Assembly (NCBI GenBank): GCA_019242385.1
Contig: JAFAVO010000044.1
Span: forward strand, 1 to 11,420
Length of the DNA: 11,420 nucleotides
Direction of reading: 5' to 3'
From: Gammaproteobacteria bacterium
GTDB lineage: Bacteria > Pseudomonadota > Gammaproteobacteria > Steroidobacterales > Steroidobacteraceae
Positions 6,917 through 11,420 of the stretch are shown one piece after another. The notes under the pieces were generated by a model. It saw nothing but the letters and a program-made list of their open reading frames with translations, was not told the DNA's origin and did not search any database. Within the stretch, counting starts at the first letter, position 1, and every line of letters starts with the position of its first letter. A program made the position numbers and the translations under genes.

Positions 6917-7914
6917 GGCTGCTCTGCTATCAGGACGATCTTGCCGATGTGTGCGTCGGATTCCATCAAGCGGTGCGCGCCGGCCGCATCGCTGAGCGGG
7001 AAACGCGCGTGGATCAGCGGCTTCAGTCCGCGCGTCTCGAACAGTGGCCAGACCTTTTCCCTGAGTGCGGCGGCGATGCGTCCCTTGTTGGCGATCGGCT
7101 GCGCTCGCAGCGTCGAGGCGCTGATGGTCAAGCGCTTCACCATCAGGGCACGCAGGTCGAGCTCCGCCTTGTTGCCTCCCTGAGTCGCGATGACCGCGAT
7201 GCGACCCTCGACGGCGGCGGCGGCCGCATTGCGCGCCAGGTAGTCCCCGGCCACCATGTCGAGAATGACATCTGCACCCTTGCCGTCAGTGGCGCGCAGC
7301 GTCGCTTCGACGAAATCGCCCTCGCGGTAGTTGATGGCCACATCGGCACCGAGGTCGCGGCAGGCTGCGCACTTCTGCGCGCTGCCGGCGGTGATGATGA
7401 CGCGGGCATCGAACGCCTTGCCGAGAAGGATCGCCGTGGTGCCGATACCGCTCGCGCCCCCGTGCACGAGCAGTGTCTCGCCGGGTTTGAGCCGTGCGCG
7501 CTCGAACACGTTGTGCCACACCGTAAACACCGTTTCCGGCAGCACCGCCGCCTGCTCGAGGGTGAGCGAGGCAGGCACGGGCAGACACTGCACGACGGGT
7601 GCGATGACGTATTGGGCGTATCCGCCTCCGGCAACGAGTGCACACACGCGCGCGCCGAGGGCGGGCTCGTGGACGCCTTCACCGCGCCGCACCACCTCTC
7701 CGGCCACTTCGAGCCCCGGGATGTCGGTGACTCCGGCCGGCGGCGGGTAGGCACCCTTTCGTTGCAGCACATCGGGTCGATTCACCCCGGCGGCGGCGAC
7801 CTGGATCAGCACCTCATCGGGCGCCGGCTCGGGCACCGGCCGCTCGACCGCGCGCAGCACCTGCGGCGGACCCGGCTCGCGGATCTCCACCGCGGTCATG
7901 GTTTGCGGAATCAT
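6913..7914 (-). CDS. NAD(P)H:quinone oxidoreductase, PIG3 family (zinc-free medium-chain dehydrogenase/reductase)
   Basis: A 333-residue cytoplasmic MDR-superfamily enzyme of the quinone oxidoreductase/PIG3 type, expected to reduce quinones with NADPH. Residues MTAVEIREPGPPQVL start the GroES-like domain; AAGVNRPDVLQRKGAYPPPAG (41-61) is the PIG3 signature. GGGYAQY (97-103) closes the domain, and the nucleotide-binding motif HGGASGIGTTAI spans 151-162. No structural zinc cysteine cluster is present, as expected. The C-terminal segment with GKIVL is typical. An in-frame TTG at 7962 lies upstream, but the ATG at 7914 (or the ATG at 7899) fits homologous N-termini better; neither has a clear Shine-Dalgarno. 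It follows the small membrane protein gene by 35 bases and overlaps the desaturase start by 4 bases. A direct electron link to the desaturase is only a guess. Confidence 0.93.
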   Translation of the reverse strand: MIPQTMTAVEIREPGPPQVLRAVERPVPEPAPDEVLIQVAAAGVNRPDVLQRKGAYPPPAGVTDIPGLEVAGEVVRRGEGVHEPALGARVCALVAGGGYAQYVIAPVVQCLPVPASLTLEQAAVLPETVFTVWHNVFERARLKPGETLLVHGGASGIGTTAILLGKAFDARVIITAGSAQKCAACRDLGADVAINYREGDFVEATLRATDGKGADVILDMVAGDYLARNAAAAAVEGRIAVIATQGGNKAELDLRALMVKRLTISASTLRAQPIANKGRIAAALREKVWPLFETRGLKPLIHARFPLSDAAGAHRLMESDAHIGKIVLIAEQP

Positions 7915-7949
7915 GGGTGGCGCAGCGTGCCGCTTCGCCGCGTCCGGCG

Positions 7950-8264
7950 TCAACTCCCGCAACGCCCCTGAAAGTGCTCACGCAGCCGCCCTCGTTCCTC
8001 GGGCGTCATGTTTTCCCAGCGCTCCCGCCACATGCGTTGCCGCCAGTGGCCATGCCAGCCGCGGCCGCGCAGGCCACCGAAGAGGATACGGCTGAGCAAC
8101 AGCAGCCCGAACGCCTGCCAGTACTGCAGCGGTGGTCCATGGAACAGCTGCGGCACGAGCGCGTTCCACAGCAGCATCACCGCGAGCGCAAGCAGCGCCA
8201 GGACCGCAGCCACCGCGGCGATCACCGCCACACCCTTCACCGACCAGCGAACTGCACGTCTCAC
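7950..8264 (-). CDS. Small membrane protein of unknown function, partner of the ECF sigma factor
   Basis: A 104-residue protein with no function I can name. A basic N-terminus (MRRAVRWSVK) leads into a strong transmembrane helix at about 11-34. A second hydrophobic stretch at 47-63 (YWQAFGLLLLSRILFGG) may be a second helix. Residues 66-104 are polar and very rich in Arg and Trp, with an MTPEERGRLREHF helix and RCG near the end. The layout resembles small proteins I recall beside ECF sigma genes in other proteobacteria. Start GTG at 8264 has a strong GAGGAG at 8271-8276, 6 bases away and overlapping the sigma stop codon. So the gene is almost certainly co-transcribed with the sigma factor. It could be a membrane anti-sigma factor or an effector; no ZAS zinc motif is present. 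Confidence 0.85.
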   Translation of the reverse strand: MRRAVRWSVKGVAVIAAVAAVLALLALAVMLLWNALVPQLFHGPPLQYWQAFGLLLLSRILFGGLRGRGWHGHWRQRMWRERWENMTPEERGRLREHFQGRCGS

Positions 8265-8275
8265 ATGTCTCTCCT

Positions 8276-8875
8276 CTAACTCATGAGCCAGTCATCCCAG
8301 AGGCGCCGCAGACGTCTGCGCAGAAACCGGACTGCATAGCGCTTTCTTGACAGCAAGGTGTTGATGCTCAGGCTGGTCCGCTGCGCCAGCTCGCGAAAGC
8401 TGACTCCCTCCAGCTCCTGCGCCACGAACACCTCGCGTTGCTCGGCCGGAAGCTCCGCCAGAGCCGCCTCGATCTCCGCGAGCAGCAGCGCGCGCATGGC
8501 CGCGGCCTCCGGTCCCGCCTCCGCCGCCGGCAGCAGGTCCGCGAGAGCGCCCGCCGGAGCATCCCTTTCCTCCTCGACCTGCTCGAAGCGGAGCTGCTCG
8601 AAGCGCGCGCGGCTGCTCCTGCGGCGAAACCGATCGATGATGCGGTTGCGGGCCACGCGCAGCAGCCACGCTTCCGCCTGCTCCACCGGCTGCATCAGCC
8701 GATGCGCCAGCACCAGCTCGTACAGCGCTTCCTGCAGAATGTCCTCTGCCTCTGCGGCATCGGCGATCCAGCGCCGTATGTAGGCGAGAAGCCGGCCACG
8801 CTCGCGCCGCACCGTGACGGAGATGTCACGATCCTGCTGCGCGGGCGTCAGGGGCTCGCTGAGGGCGGCTTGCAT
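8276..8875 (-). CDS. ECF-type RNA polymerase sigma factor (sigma-70 family)
   Basis: A 199-residue alternative sigma factor with only regions 2 and 4, as in the extracytoplasmic-function group. Numbering from the ATG at 8875, region 2 spans about 20-85: RRERGRLLAYIRRWIADAAE, the core-binding AEDILQEALYELV, and AWLLRVARNRIIDRFRRR, which reads and melts the -10. Region 4 spans about 130-190, with IEAALAELPAEQREVFVAQE and the helix-turn-helix GVSFRELAQRTSLSINTLLSRKRYAVRFL. The linker is acidic and alanine-rich. A GTG at 8899 would add 8 residues; neither start has a clear Shine-Dalgarno. Its stop codon overlaps the ribosome binding site of the small membrane protein gene. No recognisable anti-sigma gene is adjacent. 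It may drive its own operon; I could not find a GGAAC/CGTC-type promoter in the 67 bases upstream. Confidence 0.93.
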   Translation of the reverse strand: MQAALSEPLTPAQQDRDISVTVRRERGRLLAYIRRWIADAAEAEDILQEALYELVLAHRLMQPVEQAEAWLLRVARNRIIDRFRRRSSRARFEQLRFEQVEEERDAPAGALADLLPAAEAGPEAAAMRALLLAEIEAALAELPAEQREVFVAQELEGVSFRELAQRTSLSINTLLSRKRYAVRFLRRRLRRLWDDWLMS

Positions 8876-8914
8876 CTGCAAGGTATGACGCTCGAGCACC
8901 GGAATTTATTGTCG

Positions 8915-8938
8915 CCGCGGCGGCGCGCGGCGCCGCGG
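8915..8938. repeat. GC-only hairpin between arnD and the sigma factor gene
   Basis: CCGCGGCG (8915-8922) and CGCCGCGG (8931-8938) form a perfect 8-base-pair stem with an 8-base loop. On the minus strand it begins 4 bases after the arnD stop codon and is followed by CGACAATAAATT rather than a T-run. It could end arn transcription, protect the 3' end of the arn mRNA, or sit just upstream of a sigma gene promoter located in the A/T-rich patch at 8902-8912. Confidence 0.4.
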
Positions 8939-8942
8939 GCCG

Positions 8943-9863
8943 TCAGCCGGTCGGGACGTCGATGGCGGCGGCCTGTGTCGCCAGCGTTCCGGAACGGCCC
9001 GCTACCGTGCCGGCCACGATCGGACAACGCGGCAGCTGCGACACATCGAGCGTTGCGGCGTAGGAGGCGAGATCGGTGAGCTGCGCATCGCGCTGCTGCC
9101 ATTCGCGCAGCAGCCGCTCGAACGAGCGCAGGTACTTTCCGCCTTCGATCTCCGCGTGCAGCGTGAATACGTGAGCGCCGGAAGCACACGTGCTGGAGAT
9201 GGATAGCAGGTGGTCGACCGGGTCGACTCCCGCGAGGTCCTCCCGCCCGATGAGCTCATCGAAGGTCGGCAGCGTCGTCGGCAGCTGCGGCACGCGGGCG
9301 CTGCCCTCCCCGAGCCAGGGGAGGAATGGCTCGCGTCCGCGAGTATCGGAGGCGTAGCGGAAGCCGAGCTCCTGCTGCAGTGCCGGCACGTACGCATTCA
9401 TCTGCCATCCGGCCGCGCCGTGCACGAGCGGTGCATGGCCGAAGATCCCGGTGAACTCATCCCGAGCCTGGGTCAGCTCGCGACGCGTCCAGGCCTGGCT
9501 CGCCCGCGAGACCCCATCCTGCCAGCGCGAGTGATCCCACGTGTGGACGCCGACTTCGAATCCGCCGCGGGCAATCTCCTGCATCTGCGCGCGGCAGCTG
9601 CGGCCGATGTGCGGCCCGGGAAGCAGGACGCCATAAAGAAGAGTCTTCAGGCCGTAGTGCTCGAGCACCGAGGTGCGCTTCACCTTGCCCATGAACCCAG
9701 GCCGAAACGCGCGCCGGATCGCGCGCCCGGTGTGATCGGGACCGAGGCTGAAGAGAAAGGTGGCGCGCACGCCGAGCCGCGTGAGCAGCTCGGCAAGCCG
9801 CATCGCCCCCTCGCGGGTGCCGCGGTAGGTATCGACGTCGACCTTGAGTGCGATGAGCGGCAC
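8943..9863 (-). CDS. arnD: 4-deoxy-4-formamido-L-arabinose-phosphoundecaprenol deformylase (polysaccharide deacetylase family)
   Basis: A 306-residue NodB-like metal-dependent deformylase. In lipid A L-Ara4N synthesis it removes the formyl group from undecaprenyl-phosphate-L-Ara4FN on the inner leaflet of the inner membrane, making the step irreversible before flipping. Collinear matches with E. coli ArnD (296 residues) run throughout: KVDVDTYRGTREG at 7-19 with metal-site aspartates D9/D11, FLFSLGPDHTGR (36-47), HTWDH (107-111) with the metal-binding histidines, GAAGWQMN, YASDTRGREPF, PTFDELIGR, TLHAEIEGG and a C-terminal VAGTVAGRSG. The frame stays open far upstream, but the GTG at 9863 fits the family N-terminus. 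It has no Shine-Dalgarno and starts 17 bases after the formyltransferase stop codon. An ArnD-like galactosamine deacetylase (NaxD type) is an alternative, made less likely by the adjacent formyltransferase. Confidence 0.93.
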   Translation of the reverse strand: MPLIALKVDVDTYRGTREGAMRLAELLTRLGVRATFLFSLGPDHTGRAIRRAFRPGFMGKVKRTSVLEHYGLKTLLYGVLLPGPHIGRSCRAQMQEIARGGFEVGVHTWDHSRWQDGVSRASQAWTRRELTQARDEFTGIFGHAPLVHGAAGWQMNAYVPALQQELGFRYASDTRGREPFLPWLGEGSARVPQLPTTLPTFDELIGREDLAGVDPVDHLLSISSTCASGAHVFTLHAEIEGGKYLRSFERLLREWQQRDAQLTDLASYAATLDVSQLPRCPIVAGTVAGRSGTLATQAAAIDVPTG

Positions 9864-9880
9864 GGGAAGAGCGGGCGGAG

Positions 9881-10804
9881 CTAGCTGAGCGGCAGCGGTT
9901 GTGGCAGGCGCCCGGCAAGCGCGCGGAGATCGACGGCTCCCCGCGGGCTCACGGCGGCGAGGAGCCTCAGTGCCTCGCCATCGCCACAGGCCAGATAGCA
10001 CTTGTCTCCCACGGCAAAGAGGCACCGGCCGCGGGGCGCGGTGGTCCCGGGCGCGAGACGGGTGCGATGTATCTGCCAGCGCTCCCCGGCGACATCGCCG
10101 AACGCCCCGGGAAAGGGAGGCGCGACCGCCCGCACCAGGTTGTGAATGGCGAGCGCACTCATCGCCCAGTCGATGCGGCCATCTTCCGGGCGGCGGCGGC
10201 CGAAGTACTCACCCGGCAGGATCGGCTGCGGCCTGCGCGGTGCCGTCCCGGCAATGAGCGCCGGCAGGGAGCGCGCGAGAACGCTCTCCGCCGCCACCGT
10301 CACCTTGGCGAACACCTCGCGCGCATCATCATCGAGCAGGATGGGGACCGCCTGGCTGTCGACGATGTCGCCGGCGTCGGCACGCTCGACCATGTAGTGC
10401 AGCGTCGCACCGCATTCGCGCTCCCCGCGCAGGATCGCCCAGTTCACCGGCGCGCGCCCGCGGTACCGCGGCAGCAGCGATCCGTGCATGTTGAGCGCGC
10501 CGCGGCGTGCCGCCCGCAGCAGCGGCGCGCCGAGCATCGACCGGTAGTAGAAGGAGAAGAGGAAGTCGGGCTGCAGCTCGTTGATGCGGCGCGCGAGCTC
10601 GGCGCTGTCCGCCGTGGCCGGGGCGACCACATCGAGACCGTAATCCGCCGCAGTGTCGGCGACGCTCGCGAACCAGCGCGTCTCCGCAGGATCATCCGCA
10701 ACGGTGACCACGAGCGGCACCGCCACATCCGCCGAAAGCAGCGTCTTCAGGCAGCGGACTCCGACATCGTGATACGCGAAGACGACGGCCCGGGTCCGGC
10801 TCAC
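9881..10804 (-). CDS. arnA: UDP-4-amino-4-deoxy-L-arabinose formyltransferase (stand-alone ArnA N-terminal domain)
   Basis: A 307-residue cytoplasmic enzyme that formylates UDP-L-Ara4N with 10-formyltetrahydrofolate, the substrate then used by ArnC. It aligns with the N-terminal half of E. coli ArnA: VVFAYHDVG (7-15), FSFYYRSML (83-91), NMHGSLLPRYRGRAPVNW (105-122) and ERADAGDIV (140-148). The catalytic triad of the family is intact as Asn105, His107 and Asp143. Residues about 205-300 form the OB-like C-terminal subdomain, beginning near YFGRRRPEDGRIDW. The decarboxylase half of ArnA is absent: the protein stops where that domain would start and no such gene follows. The start is GTG at 10804, overlapping the arnC stop by 4 bases (GTGA), with GGAG at 10812-10815. 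Formylation of another UDP-amino sugar is possible but less likely in this context. Confidence 0.92.
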   Translation of the reverse strand: MSRTRAVVFAYHDVGVRCLKTLLSADVAVPLVVTVADDPAETRWFASVADTAADYGLDVVAPATADSAELARRINELQPDFLFSFYYRSMLGAPLLRAARRGALNMHGSLLPRYRGRAPVNWAILRGERECGATLHYMVERADAGDIVDSQAVPILLDDDAREVFAKVTVAAESVLARSLPALIAGTAPRRPQPILPGEYFGRRRPEDGRIDWAMSALAIHNLVRAVAPPFPGAFGDVAGERWQIHRTRLAPGTTAPRGRCLFAVGDKCYLACGDGEALRLLAAVSPRGAVDLRALAGRLPQPLPLS

Positions 10805-11420
10805 TCCACCGCTCCGGGGACGCGCTCCGCCGGCGTGAGCTGCGTGGGCAACGAGCCCGAGGACGGCAGGTGCGGCAGCTGCGTGGCGGCACGCCCGCCA
10901 TCCTGCTCGAGCACCGCGGCCACCGTGTACCGCGGACGCTGGCGCACCTGCTCGTAGATGCGCCCGACATACTCGCCCACCACACCCAGCCCGATCAGCG
11001 CGACGCCGATCAGGAAGAAGGCGATGCCGAACAGCGTGAACAGGCCCTCCGCCTCGGGACCGACGATGAGGCGGCGGATGGCGAGGTAGATCACGAAAGC
11101 GATCGACAGCAGCGCGATCACGATGCCGCTCATCGAGAAAAACTGCAGCGGTGCCACCGAGAAGCCGGTCATCAGGTCGAAGTTCAGGCGAATGAGGCGG
11201 AACAGCGAGTACTTCGACTGCCCGACCGTGCGCTCGGCGTGCGCGACATCGATCTCCACCGGGTGGCGCGCGAAGGTGTACGCGAGCGCCGGCACGTAGG
11301 TGCTCACCTCGGTGCAGCGGTTGACCGCATCGATCACGCTGCGGTCGTAGCCGCGCAGCATGCAGCCCTGGTCGGTGATGTGGATCGAGGTGGTGCCTTC
11401 GCGCAGCCGATTGAGGAAGC
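10801..11420 (-). CDS. arnC: Undecaprenyl-phosphate 4-deoxy-4-formamido-L-arabinose transferase, 3' part (5' end beyond the window)
   Basis: The C-terminal 205 or so residues of a family 2 membrane glycosyltransferase. ArnC moves 4-formamido-arabinose from UDP to undecaprenyl phosphate at the inner membrane. The visible part starts inside the catalytic domain (FLNRLREGTTSIHITDQGCM), continues through MLRGYDRSVIDAVNRCTEVS and HAERTVGQSKYSLFRLIRLN, then shows two transmembrane helices, about 11110-11040 and 11030-10970 in window coordinates. VGEYVGRIYEQVRQRPRY is the usual end of this family. After it comes a 40-residue tail rich in Pro, Ser, Leu and Gln that E. coli ArnC lacks. The frame has no stop up to the window edge, so the real start lies outside. 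The 4-base overlap with the formyltransferase gene, plus arnD after that, favours ArnC over a general dolichol-phosphate-mannose-synthase-like enzyme. Confidence 0.9.
   Translation of the reverse strand, partial: FLNRLREGTTSIHITDQGCMLRGYDRSVIDAVNRCTEVSTYVPALAYTFARHPVEIDVAHAERTVGQSKYSLFRLIRLNFDLMTGFSVAPLQFFSMSGIVIALLSIAFVIYLAIRRLIVGPEAEGLFTLFGIAFFLIGVALIGLGVVGEYVGRIYEQVRQRPRYTVAAVLEQDGGRAATQLPHLPSSGSLPTQLTPAERVPGAVE

Noticed and set aside
7915..7962. TTG start giving a longer quinone oxidoreductase
   Set aside because: It would overlap the small membrane protein gene, has no suitable ribosome binding site and adds residues not found in the family.
9864..10025. 54-residue N-terminal extension of ArnD
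   Set aside because: It lies within the formyltransferase gene and has shadow composition. The GTG at 9863 fits the ArnD N-terminus and leaves a normal 17-base gap.
9899..10957. Open frame of 352 codons on the plus strand opposite the arn genes
   Set aside because: Rich in Arg, Gly, His and Pro without motifs. The minus strand encodes two overlapping, well-conserved arn genes.
1..11420. Mobile elements, CRISPR array, tRNA or toxin-antitoxin pair
   Set aside because: I looked on both strands and saw no transposase or integrase motifs, no regularly spaced direct repeats, no tRNA-like T-loop sequence and no small toxin-antitoxin gene pair. Composition looks uniform.

Overview
The window comes from a GC-rich (clearly above 60% G+C) Gram-negative proteobacterium. 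The evidence is a lipid A L-Ara4N (arn) segment, a periplasmic YceI protein, an AsnC/Lrp regulator beside alanine dehydrogenase and a Pseudomonas-type fatty acid desaturase. A gammaproteobacterium of the Nevskiales/Steroidobacter/Xanthomonad kind is my best guess, but a betaproteobacterium cannot be excluded. Gene density is very high. No stretch over 300 bases lacks a gene; the longest gap is about 138 bases. I saw no tRNA, rRNA, CRISPR array, insertion sequence or phage gene.

Left third (1-4049). A multifunctional beta-oxidation enzyme (enoyl-CoA hydratase plus 3-hydroxyacyl-CoA dehydrogenase, minus strand) is divergent from an L-2-hydroxyglutarate-oxidase-like FAD enzyme (plus strand). Their shared 77-base gap holds a good -10 box for the beta-oxidation gene, a perfect inverted repeat and a second -10-like box just before the GTG of the FAD gene. 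A secreted YceI protein converges on the FAD gene.

Middle (4050-5756). Alanine dehydrogenase (minus) and an Lrp/AsnC regulator (plus) form the classic divergent pair, with an imperfect dyad between them. The regulator's stop codon overlaps the stop codon of the next, convergent gene.

Right half (5753-11420). Everything is on the minus strand. Read in transcription order it is: arnC (3' part, cut by the window edge), a stand-alone ArnA-type formyltransferase, arnD, a short gap with a GC-rich hairpin, an ECF-type sigma factor, a small membrane protein, a PIG3-type quinone oxidoreductase and a membrane fatty acid desaturase. The arn genes are tightly packed, as are the sigma-to-desaturase genes. 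The right half therefore looks like an envelope-remodelling block: lipid A charge modification next to a sigma factor module that ends in phospholipid acyl-chain desaturation.

Most of this is recognisable bacterial metabolism and envelope biology. I do not see a clearly new defence or mobile system. The points most worth checking are the sigma factor/small membrane protein/oxidoreductase/desaturase unit, the split ArnA arrangement, and the two candidate operators in the divergent gaps.
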